A stretch of 64,000 bases of DNA from Symbiodinium natans (lineage: Eukaryota; Sar; Dinophyceae; Suessiales; Symbiodiniaceae): assembly GCA_905221605.1 (NCBI GenBank), contig CAJNDS010002309.1, positions 124,001 through 188,000 on the forward strand. The letters are read 5' to 3'. The notes under the pieces are model-generated. The model was not told where the DNA came from, did not search any database, and saw nothing but the letters and a program-made list of their open reading frames with translations. Every line of letters begins with the position of its first letter. Positions within the stretch are counted from its first letter, which is position 1. Positions 1 through 9,158 of this stretch are shown one piece after another. The position numbers were made by a program, and so were the translations under genes.

Positions 1-247
1 CTTGGGGTTTAGTAACGGCTTCAGGGTTTAAGGGGTTTAAGGTTTACAGGTATAGGGTTTTGGGATTTGCAAAGTGCTAAACCCTCCCTAAAGCCCCAAA
101 ACCCCAAGCTCTCTCAACCCTAAACCCTAAACCCTAAACCCTGGACCCTAAACCCTAAACCCTCCCCCCCCCTTCCCTTCCGAGGAGGCCCCCTTCAGGA
201 GATGGCCCAGGATGGGGACCCCCACGCTAGTTGAGTACTGAAACTAC

Positions 248-298
248 TCTGCCCAGACGTGCCTCGTGGATTTCGCCGAAGACAAGGAGCTTGCTGGC
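248..298 (-). CDS. Exon, possible C-terminal part of the proline dehydrogenase gene
   Basis: The frame reads ASKLLVFGEIHEARLGR (17 codons). An acceptor-like CACCCGCAATAG precedes it and a GTAGTTTC donor-like site follows. It lies downstream of the proline dehydrogenase exons on the same strand, where the family has a variable charged C-terminal helix, so membership is inferred from position. The plus strand is also open here (CLVDFAEDKELAGLLRVEEE), so strand is not certain. Confidence 0.4.
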
Positions 299-441
299 CT
301 ATTGCGGGTGGAGGAAGAGTCAGGATCACTCCCTGGTCGCCCTAAATCCTAAACCCTAAACCCTGAACCCTGAACCCTAAACCCTAAACCCTAAACCCTG
401 AACCCTAAACCCCGAAGAACTAAATCCTCCACCTACAGACC

Positions 442-493
442 AGGAACTTGGTATGAGCTTGGTGCTTGGGCAGCGCAGTCTGGCCCCGAGAGC
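442..493 (-). CDS. Exon-like island, unidentified
   Basis: It is preceded on the minus strand by a pyrimidine-rich acceptor ending CTTTTTCAG and followed by GTCTGTAGG. The frame reads ALGARLRCPSTKLIPSSW. It lies between the proline dehydrogenase exons and the left edge and may be part of the same transcript. No family recognised. Confidence 0.35.
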
Positions 494-790
494 CTGAAAA
501 AGCCCTTAAGAAGGGTTTAGGGTTTAGGGTTTAGGGTTTAGGGTTTAGGGTTTAGGGTTTAGGGTTTAGGGTTTAGGGATTAGGGATTAGGGTTTAGGGC
601 CCGAAACGGCGCCCCTTGTTGGTGTCTTTTGCGTTTTGCCGGGCATCTTATCGGGCATTGAGGGCAGGGTCGGCCGTGTCAAGCCCAAGCCAGAATCTTC
701 CTAAACCGTAAACCGTAAACAGTAAACCCCAAACCCCAAACCCCAAACCCCAAACCCCAAACCCTAAACCCTAAACCCTAAACCCTAAAG

Positions 791-834
791 ATGCCCTATC
801 TGGCCCTCGCAAAGGGGGACACGGCCCGAATGTA
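791..834 (-). CDS. Exon-like island after the proline dehydrogenase glycine motif
   Basis: A strong acceptor (CTCCCCTTCCACAG) precedes it. One frame gives TFGPC, which could correspond to the family's P-[YF]-G-P motif just after LGxAGYNA. Another frame gives YIRAVSPFARA. The frame is unresolved because the junction with the preceding exon cannot be fixed by eye. Confidence 0.35.
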
Positions 835-1023
835 CTGTGGAAGGGGAGGGGGGGCGGGGACACCAAAAAGGTTTAGGGCTCAGGGCTTTTAGGGTTTAGG
901 CTTTAGGGTTTTGGTTTTGAGGGATTTCGGTTTAGGGCTTTTTTAAGGGCTTTTAGGGCTTTTGGGGTGTAAGATTCGGGTTCAGGGTTCAGGGCCTCAG
1001 CTGAACACAGAATCTCGGCGCCC

Positions 1024-1068
1024 AGCATTGTAGCCGGCCCTGCCCAAGCCCAGCGTGAGGTTGTCTAC
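1024..1068 (-). CDS. PRODH: Proline dehydrogenase exon (LGLGRAGYNA segment)
   Basis: The frame reads VDNLTLGLGRAGYNA, matching the family segment that follows the GQLLGM motif (for example DxxxxxLGQAGYxxYKY in eukaryotic proline dehydrogenases). The acceptor is GGACAG|G. The enzyme oxidises proline to pyrroline-5-carboxylate with FAD in mitochondria (family knowledge). The exon continues the reading of the 1474-1525 exon, giving the order HFAQILGM, then DNLTLGLGRAGYNA. Confidence 0.7.
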
Positions 1069-1343
1069 CTGTCCGGATCACTCGGTTCAGGGTTCAGGGT
1101 TCAGGGTTCAGGGTTCAGGGTTTAGGGTTTAGGGTCCTTAAGGGAGGGGGGTTTAAGGATCGGAGTCACGGCTACTTTTTTCCAAGTTTGAACCTTCGGG
1201 AGATTGAAACGATCATTGTTACTTCGGAGTTTGACAATTCGAACTAACCCCAAACCCTAAACCCTAAACCCTAAAACCTAAACCCTAAACCCTAAACCCT
1301 AAACCCTGAATCCTCGACAAAAAATGACGACCCCGAACCCTTA

Positions 1344-1454
1344 CCCTAAGAGTCCATGTACCTCATTATTCTGTACTTGGGCCTTAAAGTCCCTAAATAG
1401 GAGGTACTTTAAGGCCCAAGTATTCCTTATTTAGGTACATGGACCCTTAGGGTT
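1344..1454. mobile_element. Foldback element, family D (GGGTCCATGTACCT ends)
   Basis: Terminal inverted repeats AGAGTCCATGTACCT and AGGTACATGGACCCTTAG enclose an inner inverted pair (CTTGGGCCTTAAAG and TACTTTAAGGCCCAAG), so the roughly 110 bp can fold on itself. The ends are continuous with CCCTAA-type sequence. A nearly identical copy lies at 32005-32112. No coding capacity, so it is a non-autonomous MITE- or introner-like element. Confidence 0.8.
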
Positions 1455-1473
1455 AGGGACAACTGCGGGCCAC

Positions 1474-1525
1474 GCCATGCCAAGGATCTGGGCAAAGTGC
1501 ACGCGGCTGTGGTCCCGTGGGAGAC
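1474..1525 (-). CDS. PRODH: Proline dehydrogenase exon (VHFAQILGM motif)
   Basis: The frame reads GLPRDHSRVHFAQILGM, matching the family's V-[YH]-F-[GA]-Q-[LI]-L-G-M signature near the C-terminus of the catalytic barrel. The acceptor is GCCGGCAG; the exon ends at ATGGC|GTGGCC. It lies between the THN exon (2747-2828) and the AGYNA exon (1024-1068), in the correct order for a minus-strand gene. The plus strand is also open, but only the minus frame gives a family motif. Confidence 0.75.
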
Positions 1526-1544
1526 CTGCCGGCGCCAGGCCTAA

Positions 1545-1618
1545 ACCCTAAACCCTAAACCCTAAACCCTAAACCCTAAACCCTAAACCCTAAACCCTAA
1601 ACCCTAAACCCTAAACCC
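1545..1618. repeat. CCCTAAA array, about 10 units
   Basis: A near-perfect run of CCCTAAA directly follows (plus coordinates) the island carrying the VHFAQILGM exon. It therefore lies in the intron upstream of that exon on the minus strand. Confidence 0.95.
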
Positions 1619-1639
1619 TCTCTTACTATGTATATTTAA

Positions 1640-2410
1640 ACCCTAATGACCTTCGTGACCATGTTGTTTTTTTTTCTGGGCCCTAAACCCTGACCTCCTT
1701 CGTGACCAAATTGTTTTTTGTCCTGGGCCGTGCCTCCAAAAACACCCCAAATGAGGGGGACCCCAGGATCGGCCCGGGTCCCAGTTCAAAATGCGATTTT
1801 TTAGTACTGAAATCGACGCTTCTGGGTGGGCTCTCGTTTTCTGGATTTTTGATCAAAACCGAGCCTTTGGGCCCTAAACCCTGACCCCCTTCGTGACCAA
1901 ATGGTTTTTTTCCACCCGGGGGGGCCCTAAACCCTGACCCCCTTCGTGACCAAATGGTTTTTTTCCACCCGGGGGGGCCCTAAACCCTGACCCCCTTCGT
2001 GACCAAATGGTTTTTTTCCACCCGGGGGGGCCCTAAACCCTGACCCCCTTCGTGACCAAATGGTTTTTTTCCACCCGGGGGGGGCCCTAAACCCTGACCC
2101 CCTTCGTGACCAAATGGTTTTTTTCCACCCGGGGGGGGCCCTAAACCCTGACCCCCTTCGTGACCAAATGGTTTTTTTCCACCCGGGGGGGCCCTAAACC
2201 CTGACCCCCTTCGTGACCAAATTGTTTTTTTCCACCCGGGGGGGCCCTAAACCCTGACCCCCTTCGTGACCAAATGGTTTTTTTCCCCCCGGGAAGGCCC
2301 TAAACCCTGACCCCCTTCGTGACCAAATGGTTTTTTTCCCCCCGTGGGGGCCCTAAACCCTGACCCCCTTCGTGACCAAACGGTTGTTTTCCCCCAGGGG
2401 GGGGCCCTAG
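1640..2410. repeat. 53-54 bp minisatellite with one telomere unit per period
   Basis: Ten units of 53-54 bp (starts at 1871, 1924, 1977, 2030, 2084, 2138, 2191, 2244, 2297, 2350) each hold GGGCCCTAAACCCTGACC, then CTTCGTGACCAAATGG, a T7 run and a C/G block. Diverged units lie upstream at about 1640-1720. Period differences come only from the G-run length. Open frames across it are by-products of the repeat. Confidence 0.95.
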
Positions 2411-2590
2411 GGAAAGTTTGCCTCCAAAACCACCCCAAATGCACCCCCCACCCCACCCTCCCCGGTTTGAGAATTAGATTTTGGTTTTTCGGCCAATTGG
2501 ACCTTGAGCTTTAAGCCTACTGGGAATGTATTGAGTGGACTTTGTATTTTCTCAATGTTATGGGTTTCTTGGGTGGGTGGGGTTTTATTC

Positions 2591-2628
2591 CAGCCCTTGA
2601 CAAGCTGCTCGACTAGTGAATGCTCGGA
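2591..2628 (-). CDS. Short exon-like island within the proline dehydrogenase gene
   Basis: The frame reads SEHSLVEQLVKGW after an AAG acceptor-like end. It sits between the THN exon and the VHFAQILGM exon, where the family has a short variable linker, so membership is plausible on position only. Confidence 0.4.
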
Positions 2629-2746
2629 CTTGAGATGCTGAACCCTAAACCCTAAACCCTAAACCCTAAACCCTAAACCCTAAAACCCAAACCCTAAACC
2701 CGAAAACACTAGAACGCTGAGCCCCTTGGCGATTCGAAGTTTAGAC

Positions 2747-2828
2747 GCCGCCTAGCTCCCGCATCTTTGTCACCACGTTCTGGATGGACTGGCGGTTGTG
2801 GGTTGCGAGCATCAGGGCCGCTGATGGC
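2747..2828 (-). CDS. PRODH: Proline dehydrogenase exon (ATHN motif)
   Basis: The frame reads SAALMLATHNRQSIQNV then VTKMRELGG. This matches the family's segment [VI]M[VL]A[ST]HNxxS[VI]xxxxxxMxELG, where the histidine-asparagine pair lies on a barrel strand near the FAD/proline site. The acceptor is CACCCTTAG|G and the donor GTCTAAAC. It is followed, in minus-strand order, by the VHFAQILGM and AGYNA exons. Upstream catalytic exons were not recognised with confidence; islands at 4003-4474 are candidates. Confidence 0.75.
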
Positions 2829-3189
2829 CTAAGGGTGGCCAGGGTTTAGGGTTTAGGGTTTAGGGCTAGGGTTTAGGGTGTAGGGTTTGGGGTTCAGGTT
2901 TTTTAGTTTAGGGTTTAGGGTTCAGGGCCATAGAAGGGTTTAGGGCTTTTCGGGCTTAGGGCTTTGAAGCCTAAACCCTAAACCCTAAGCCCTAAGCCCT
3001 AAACCCTAACCCTAATGTTGTATCCTGATTAGTGTGCTCCCCCGGAATTGTGGAAAAAAATCCAAAAATTATTCAGGTGGATCTATTTGAGGAGGACCCC
3101 CGGAATTGTGAAAAAAAAGCCGGGCGATGCAAAATTTCGGCGAGGCTGTCGAATGGTGTTGTCGTCCGGAAATCGCTTCTGAACTGAGC

Positions 3190-3592
3190 CTGAGGTTGTC
3201 AGGCCCTGAAATCTTCAGTCTCCTGGCCAGCCCCAAAACTAAGATTTCCTTATTAAATTCTTTTGTACCGAGGCCGGGCAATCAAATTTCAAAGGGGGTA
3301 GTCCAGCAGCTGCCCGACTGCCGTATAATATAAAAAGTTTGCTCCCCCGGAATTATCTTTTTTTTTGCGGGCTGGTTGGGTTTGGATCCAGAGGCCTAAG
3401 GGGCTGAGGCCTCCTAAACCTTGAGGCCTGAGGTTGTCGGGCCCTGAAATCTTCAGTCTCCAGGCCAGCCCCAAAGCTAAGAGTTCCTTATAAAATGCTT
3501 TTGTACCGAGGCCAAGCAATCAAATTTCAAAGGGGGTAGTCCAGCAGCTGCCCGACTGCCGTATAATATAAAAGTTTGCTCCCCCGGAATTA
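3190..3592. repeat. Two direct copies of a 165 bp segment, period 238 bp
   Basis: The stretch beginning CTGAGGTTGTC and ending in CTCCCCCGGAATTAT occurs at 3190-3353 and 3428-3592 with only scattered differences. A related partial copy of the CCCCCGGAATTGTG end lies at 3040-3120. It is non-coding: frames carry stops that differ between copies. Confidence 0.9.
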
Positions 3593-3624
3593 TATTTTTT
3601 TCTGCGGGCTGGCTTGGTTGGGAC

Positions 3625-3885
3625 AGATGGATCCCCTTTAAATTCATATAAACTCATCCCTTTCAAAATCAGGTGGATCCCTTTTAACATCATATAATCC
3701 CTTTTGAATTCATATAAACCCATCCCTCTTCAAATCTTAAGGATCCCGTTTAATTTCATACAGTCTCACCCCTTTTAAAATCATATGGATCCCTTTAAAA
3801 TTCATACGAGCTCATCCCTTTTAAAATCATATGGATCCCTTTTAAAATCATATAAACTCATCCCTTTTAAAATCATATAAAGCCA
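3625..3885. repeat. AT-rich minisatellite, about 20-42 bp units (ATGGATCCCTTTTAAAATC)
   Basis: Repeated modules GGATCCCTTTTAAAATCATA and AACTCATCCCTTTTAAAATC alternate. It ends in C-runs at 3887-3918. No gene seen. Confidence 0.9.
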
Positions 3886-3968
3886 GACCCCCCCCCCCCA
3901 AATTGCCCCCCCCCCCCACACTAAATCGCGGGATCCATTCGTTGAGGGGGGGGGGGGGGGGGGGGGGC
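3885..3968. repeat. Opposed poly-C and poly-G tracts
   Basis: Two C-runs of 13-14 nt (3887-3918) are followed about 30 bp later by an uninterrupted G-run of about 24 nt (3943-3967). They could pair as a hairpin or form quadruplexes. Run lengths may be unreliable in an assembly. Confidence 0.9.
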
Positions 3969-4002
3969 CACACTAATCAGCAGACAACATTAAACCCTAA
4001 GG

Positions 4003-4064
4003 AGGCTTGCTGCAACTCAGCTCATCCTTGCGAAGCGTCTCTCTACACTCTTGGACCCAGAGAG
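4003..4064 (-). CDS. Exon-like island upstream of the proline dehydrogenase THN exon
   Basis: The minus frame reads LWVQECRETLRKDELSCSK. It lies just upstream of the THN exon, where the family has a Tyr-x-x-Cys helix (YxxCxxxLL), so it could be that helix. The plus strand is open as well (EACCNSAHPCEASLYTLG). Placement only. Confidence 0.4.
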
Positions 4065-4436
4065 AGGCAGCGTTCAGGGTTTAAAGTTTAGGGTTTTGCA
4101 TTCAGGGCTTTGGGGGGTTTAGAGTTACCCTAAACCCTAAACCCTAAACCCTGGGAATTGTTAGGGTTAGCTTCTGAATCCGACTTCCCTACGAGTGGGG
4201 GCTCCGCAAGTTTTCGAAAGAGGGTCGTAAGACCCCCGGAGAGGGCTACACGTCTTCCTGTCTTCCTTTTAAAGCTAGAACTCCCTTAACGAAAACTGGC
4301 CCAGTAAGGGGGCCCCTGGTTGTAAACCCAAAACCCAAGTTTAAACCCTAAGCCCTTCGACCCTAAACCCGAAACCCTAAACCCTAAACCCGAAACCCTA
4401 AACCCTGAACCCCTAAACCCTAAACCCCCCAACCTG

Positions 4437-4474
4437 ATCCCCTGAGACAAGCGCTGGCCATCGGCGATGCATGC
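4437..4474 (-). CDS. Exon-like island, unidentified
   Basis: After GGAGTCATCAG the frame reads ACIADGQRLSQGIR. Same strand and neighbourhood as the proline dehydrogenase exons; no motif seen. Confidence 0.35.
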
Positions 4475-5159
4475 CTGATGACTCCGAATTCGGCTTTAGG
4501 GTTTATACCTATAGGGTTTATAGGGTTTATATGGTTTATAGGGTTTATATAGGGTTTATAGGGTCTACCCAATATAGGGTTTATACCTTTAGGGTTTAGG
4601 GTTTAACGGATTTACGGGGTGTAGGGTTTAGGATTTAGGGTTTAGGGGGTGTTTAATGGGTCTAATTAGAGAACAAGTGGTTAAGGTTCGGCCAAGGTGG
4701 AAGGCGGGCGGTTTGGGGAGTCAGGGTTTTGGTTGGGCCTTACGGACTGTCGGGGTTTAAGGCTTGGGGGATTATAGATGTTGGGGTAAGGTTAGGGTTT
4801 GCGGCGTTCAAGGCTGAGGGGATCCCGCTGCTTGAAGGCTCCTTGGTATGTAGGTAGAAAGGGCCGAGCAATGTTCTGCGCACCTGTCTTACGGCTACCA
4901 AGTGTGGAGACCCTGAACCCAGAACCCTTACGTTTTGGGGTTGGGAGTTCGAACGACTGAGGGCCTGTCGGGAAACCCTGAACAAGAAAGTTTTTAGGGC
5001 AGGGCCTGTTAATTAAGAACCCTTCTTTGTACCATGCATGTATAAGGACTTCCTGTTTTGGGTGGAGGGTTTTCAACACACCTAAATTGAAAGCCTACGG
5101 TAGGAATAACCCTAAACCCTACACCCTAAACTTCCTAAACCCTAGGCTTTGATTCAGCC

Positions 5160-5195
5160 CTGCAGTGATTCTTGGGGTACAGCGGGCCCCTCCAC
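5160..5195 (-). CDS. Exon-like island, unidentified
   Basis: A pyrimidine-rich acceptor TTTTAGTTCTTCAG precedes the frame VEGPAVPQESLQ. Short, so confidence is limited. Confidence 0.35.
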
Positions 5196-5272
5196 CTGAA
5201 GAACTAAAATCTAAATCCTAAAGTAGGAACTTAAAGGGAATAGAAGGATCCGGGTAGGTATCTTCGTGTAGG

Positions 5273-5406
5273 GTTTAGGGTTTAGGGTTTAGGGTTTAGG
5301 GTTTAGGGTTTAGGGTTTAGGGTTTAGGGTTTAGGGTTTAGGGTTTAGGGTTTAGGGTTTAGGGTTTAGGGTTTAGGGTTTAGGGTTTAGGGTTTAGGGT
5401 TTAGGG
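5273..5406. repeat. TTTAGGG array, about 19 units
   Basis: Near-perfect tandem TTTAGGG without interruption. Confidence 0.97.
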
Positions 5407-5645
5407 CTATTGTAATCCTACCATATCCTCGGGGTTCCCTGTTGGGGTTCCTATTACAACCCATTTGCTAAGAACGAACATTTCTTGGGGTTCCCTGGGG
5501 TTCCTGTTAACGCCCTTTCCTAAAAAACTAACCCTAAACCCTAAACCCTAAACCCTAAACCCTAAACCCTAAACCCTACACCCTAAACCCTGACTTTGGG
5601 AAGGTGTAGGGCTTCGGGCTCAAGGCCTTGGAGAAAGTTGAGGCT

Positions 5646-5762
5646 TGGCAGCCCAGTTAACATCTTATAATAAGGGCACCCTTTCTTGGGTTGGTTATAA
5701 GGGAAAACAGAACGCCACCCCCCCCCCCCCCAAAAAAAAAAAAAAAAAAAAAGTAAAGGGTA
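5646..5762. mobile_element. Diverged foldback element, family A, interrupted by a C14/A21 tract
   Basis: The left half matches family A (GGCAGCCCAGTTAACATC, then AATAAGGGCACCCTTTCTTG and GGTTGGTTATAAGGGAA). The middle is replaced by about 14 C followed by about 21 A, and the right end is reduced to AAAGGGTACC. Confidence 0.65.
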
Positions 5763-6470
5763 CCCTAAACCCTAAACTCTATACCCTATACCAAGGAGGG
5801 GTTTTTCATGTCAAGGGGTTGAGAGTTTGCGGTTGAAGGGCTGAGGGGCTTAGGGTTTCGACCCTAAACCCTCAACCCTGGGTTTAGGGTTTAGGGTTTA
5901 GGGTTTAGGGTTTAGGGCTCCCAGGTCCCTAAACCCTGAACCCTAAACCCTAACCTCCAAACCCCTGTAGGGCTTAGGCTGGGGGAAGGTGGGTGCTCGG
6001 AACGTGCGGGTCTTATAAATGGGTACGTACAATCGGTGGCATGACAAGTAGGGCATCCGCAGTTCTCACCCGAACATAGGGTTTAGGGTTTAGGGTTTAG
6101 GGTAAGCCTAAGCCCTACATTCCCTAAATCCTGAGGCCTCAATTCTGAGCCCTGAACCCTACGCCCTTGACTAGCCAGGTGCCTGCAAGATGGTCTATGT
6201 CCTACTTTTCGCGGACGGTTTAGGGTTTAGGGTTTAGGGTTTAGGGTTTAGGGTCGTGCGACTAAGGGGCTGCTCTTTTGAAACCTAACCCGCGTAAGTG
6301 CTAAGCCACCCCTAAGTCCTTTACACCCGAAACCCTACAAGGAGGCGCCCCCCAGTTATAAGTGGAGTTATAAGAGCCCTAAATTGGGTTATAAGGATCC
6401 TAACTTAGGTTAGAAGTCCCTTAAGTAAAGCTACTATACTACTATGGTAAGGGGGCCCCTCCTTGTATAC

Positions 6471-6552
6471 CCACAGGGGTCTAAGAACCCATGTACCTAT
6501 GCAGTAGCTTTAGGCCCCAAGTATATACTACATAGCTACATGGAATCTTAGG
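6471..6552. mobile_element. Diverged foldback element, family D
   Basis: Ends CTAAGAACCCATGTACCTA and TAGCTACATGGAATCTTAG are inverted copies matching family D. Internal GGCCCCAAGTATATACTAC is also family D. Confidence 0.7.
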
Positions 6553-6585
6553 GATAGACACTATAGACCCTAAACCCTTCAACAC

Positions 6586-6710
6586 CCAGGATCTGCGTAA
6601 CTTCACGGCATGAGCATTTGTATCCGTCTCGACCTCCCGGAACCCAGATGCTTGCAAAACCTTGCGAAATGACAGGGCCTGCCAGACCTCACAAGACGTG
6701 GGATTGGTTG
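6586..6710 (-). CDS. Exon after the 29-nt telomeric intron, unidentified gene
   Basis: A long open minus frame reads ATNPTSCEVWQALSFRKV, then LQASGFREVETDTNAHAVKL and RRSW. It ends at a possible GTGTTG donor. The frame continues that of 6740-6867 if exactly the 29 nt of telomere repeat are removed. Charged, soluble composition; no family recognised. Distance and strand would allow it to be the 5' part of the proline dehydrogenase transcript or a separate gene. Confidence 0.6.
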
Positions 6711-6739
6711 CCCTAAACCCTAAACCCTAAACCCTAAAC
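6711..6739 (-). other. Candidate 29-nt intron made only of telomere repeats
   Basis: On the minus strand the sequence is GTTTAGG x4 plus G. Reading through gives an in-frame stop (TAG); removing it joins two long open segments. The 13-14 nt on either side are near-identical (CAACCARTCCCACG, one difference), so the insert lies within a target-site-like direct repeat. The left end is GT; the right end is AGGG rather than a plain AG, so the splice point is uncertain. Confidence 0.55.
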
Positions 6740-6867
6740 CGTGGGACTGGTTGTCCTCCGTTTCAACGGCCCTGTGCTTCGCAAACCCTTCCTCGTTGAA
6801 CGTCGCCCCAAAGCCTCCAAATACTTCCCGTGTGAAGCACACGGGGGCTTTGGTGACTTGCCACTTG
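6740..6867 (-). CDS. Exon before the 29-nt telomeric intron, unidentified gene
   Basis: After CTAGGAGGCCAG-type sequence the minus frame reads KWQVTKAPVCFTREVFGGFG, then ATFNEEGFAKHRAVETEDNQ and SH. It is followed at once by GTTTAGGG, so the telomere repeat supplies the donor. It contains a small internal hairpin (CCCGTGTGAAGCACACGGG). Protein-like composition with no family recognised. Confidence 0.6.
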
Positions 6868-6985
6868 CTGGCCTCCTAAACCCTAAACCCTAAACCCTAA
6901 ACCCTAAACCCTAAACCCTAAACCCTCCTAAACCCTAAACCCTCCTAAACCCTAAGCCCTACACCCTAAACCCTAAACCCTAAAG

Positions 6986-7056
6986 GGGATCTCTTTGTGA
7001 ATGCACGAACCCACTTCCCTCTGCCAAACGCAGCTGCAACATGAACATCATGAGCT
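6986..7056 (-). CDS. Exon, unidentified gene
   Basis: The minus frame reads AHDVHVAAAFGRGKWVRAFT then KR. It lies just upstream of the two exons at 6.6-6.9 kb on the same strand. No family recognised. Confidence 0.5.
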
Positions 7057-7304
7057 CTTTTCAAGTGACAAATGGTTTTTGTGGGTAACCCATATGGCTT
7101 AGGGTTTTCAGGGTTTAGGGTAAGGTGAATACAAACTACCAACCAAAAAGCCACAAGGCAGCCTTATACGATCATACCCCTAAACCCTAAACCCTAAACC
7201 CTAAACCCTAAATTCTAAACCCTAAACCCTAAACCCGAAACCCTAAACCCTAAACCCTATAAACCCTAAACCCTAAACCCTAACCCTAAACCCTAAACGC
7301 CTAC

Positions 7305-7371
7305 GAGATGCGAGAAGCTGCTCCGCGGCAGCTTCATATGCGGCATCAGTGGCTTCCTGCAGCGGATGCGA
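7305..7371 (-). CDS. Exon, alanine-rich helix
   Basis: The minus frame reads SHPLQEATDAAYEAAAEQLL then ASRR, with a GTAGGCG donor running into a telomere array. The plus frame (MREAAPRQLHMRHQWLP) ends in a GTAAG site, so strand is not fully settled. Confidence 0.45.
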
Positions 7372-7600
7372 CTACATACCGTAAGCCCCAATGTTTAGGG
7401 CTTAGGGTTTAGGGTTAAACCCAAAAGCCCGAAACCGCAGATTCGGGTAATTTCGCGTGGAGCGTGGTTGGCATTGCAGAAGGTTTTTACCTCAGATCAT
7501 CAGAGTTTGGAAGTGCATGCTTCCCAGTTCGTGGTTAGTCACAAGCATAAACGGCTGTATGTGCCTGAGCTAGGCTAGTCAGGACTGCTCATATAGGGGT

Positions 7601-7705
7601 CGGAATAACTACGAAATAGTATTCCCTTATGGCCACTTTATCAATATGCTACGATGACACCCCCAAAACCCTGTTCTAATGATTAAGGCCCCTATCGCAC
7701 CGTGC
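7601..7705. mobile_element. Foldback-like element, family F
   Basis: It shares GGTCGGAATAACTACGAAA, CCCTTATGGCCACTTTAT and CCCCAAAACCCTGTTCTAAT with copies at 21557-21651, 47405-47510 (inverted), 52803-52908 and 57727-57832 (inverted). Non-coding, about 100 bp. Confidence 0.7.
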
Positions 7706-7906
7706 CAAATGTGCTCATGAGCCTTTCGAGTATGAGTACCATATTCAGTAGCACCTCGGTATGACCCTTAACACCAAGCCCTTTTGGGGTTTAGGGTTTA
7801 GGGTTTAGGGTTTAGGGTGTAGGGTTTAGGGTTAAATCAAAACCTAATGCCTGACACCAAGAACCCAGAACACACACCCTACAAGCCCGCTATCTTCGGG
7901 GGAAAA

Positions 7907-7990
7907 CCCAAGGGCCCATACCGCAGAACCCTTTAAAGAAGGTAAGGGGCCATACTAAGGGACCATACAACTACCCTTGGACACCAGAAA
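7907..7990. mobile_element. Foldback-like element, family E
   Basis: It contains AAGGGCCCATACCGCAGAAC and CCTTTAAAGAAGGTAAGGGG, shared with copies at 11386-11492, 19055-19190, 29127-29235, 30768-30795 and 57530-57590. Confidence 0.65.
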
Positions 7991-8094
7991 CCCGATAAAC
8001 CCTACAACGTACACTCTTCAAGTAGGGCCATCCTCTTACTATACTCATTCTAGTTGAGGCAGTTACAAACCGAATGTTGAGACTTGAAAGTACA

Positions 8095-8195
8095 TGAAGT
8101 AGGGTTTATATTTCTCAAATATATACACTCACCAACATTAAAAGGGAACCTTGTATACACTCACCAATAACAGTAATATAAACCCTGCTTCAAAT
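8095..8195. mobile_element. Foldback element, family H
   Basis: AGTAGGGTTTATATT at one end and AATATAAACCCTGCTTC at the other are inverted. TACACTCACCAA occurs twice inside. A second copy lies at 36395-36525, where a poly-A run of about 25 has expanded the centre. Confidence 0.7.
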
Positions 8196-8419
8196 CCCTC
8201 TTGAGTCTTGAGGGACCACCCGGCTGATGAACCTATAAACCCTTTGAACCTGTAGACCTATAAACCTGTCAAGCCTCTAAACCTGGAAACCGTCTACACC
8301 CCATAACCCTACAAGCCTATTAACGGTGTTGTCTCACCCTGAACTCTAAACCCTAAAAGACCCCTGCAAACCCGAAAAGCTCTAAACCCTAAACCCTAAA
8401 CCCTAAAAGTCAACCCTAC

Positions 8420-8479
8420 AAAGTCGCCATCGGCAGCGTCCCAGCGCGTCTGAGCGCCCCGCCTTTGAGCCATGGACGA
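8420..8479 (-). CDS. Exon, unidentified
   Basis: The minus frame of exactly 20 codons reads SSMAQRRGAQTRWDAADGDF between CCCGAGGAG and GTAGGG. GC-rich and hydrophilic. The plus strand carries an ATG in a good context (MDDSSGLFLFMAPQ), noted as an alternative. Confidence 0.45.
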
Positions 8480-8549
8480 CTCCTCGGGCCTGTTCCTGTT
8501 CATGGCTCCCCAAAAACCCTTTAAAGAGGTAGCCGCCTGGGTTGGTTGA

Positions 8550-8640
8550 GGGTTTAGGGTTTAGGGTTTAGGGTTTAGGGTTTAGGGTTTAGGGTTTAGG
8601 GTTTAGGGTTTAGGGTTTAGGGTTTAGGGTTTAGGCTTTA
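8550..8640. repeat. TTTAGGG array, about 12 units
   Basis: Near-perfect tandem TTTAGGG with one TTTAGGC unit at the right end. Confidence 0.96.
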
Positions 8641-8758
8641 GGGTTTAGGGGCCCCCGAGATCCCAGGTTCTCCAGTCACCTACGATTCTAGAGAAGGGGG
8701 GGGACCGGTTTTTCGGTTTGGGGTTTTAGGGTTTCAGGGCTTCAGGGTGCTAGGCTTA

Positions 8759-8862
8759 GCTTTGGAGTAGACCCTGGAAAAAAAGTGTATACTTTTTAGG
8801 TATAAGTAGCCATTATAGGAACCCTAAACCAAAAAAAGTATTAAAGTATAGTACTCCAAAGC
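8759..8862. mobile_element. Foldback element, family C (CTTTGGAGTA ends)
   Basis: Terminal inverted repeats GCTTTGGAGTAG and GTACTCCAAAGC, with an inner GTGTATACTTTTTAGGTATA and TATTAAAGTATAGTAC. Other copies: 48255-48359 (full), 58409-58490 (left part) and 10905-10983 (ends lost). Confidence 0.8.
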
Positions 8863-9158
8863 CCAGTAGGGCTCTTACGGTTTCAGGCATCAGTTTTTGT
8901 TTGTGGGGAGGGGTGGTGATCCAAACTGAAGGCCCTTGATCCCCTCATGCTAGGTACCAGGAAAATATAAGGAGGGCCCCCTTCACTTCTTTCAACGAAA
9001 GTTAGTATAAATGTCAAAATGGACTCCCAGTACTTGTTGGGGCCGAACCCTAAACCCTAAGCCCTAACACCGACAACCCAAAACCTTAGGGTTTAGGGTT
9101 TAGGGTTTAGGGTTTAGGGTTTAGGGTTTAGGGTTTAGGGTTTAGGGTTTAGGGTTGA

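Noticed and set aside
2247-2456. ORF across the 53-bp minisatellite
   Set aside because: It simply translates the tandem repeat and ends with it.
1-2700. A real chromosome end or subtelomere
   Set aside because: Array orientation switches repeatedly, arrays are short, and exons of ordinary genes lie between them for the whole 64 kb.
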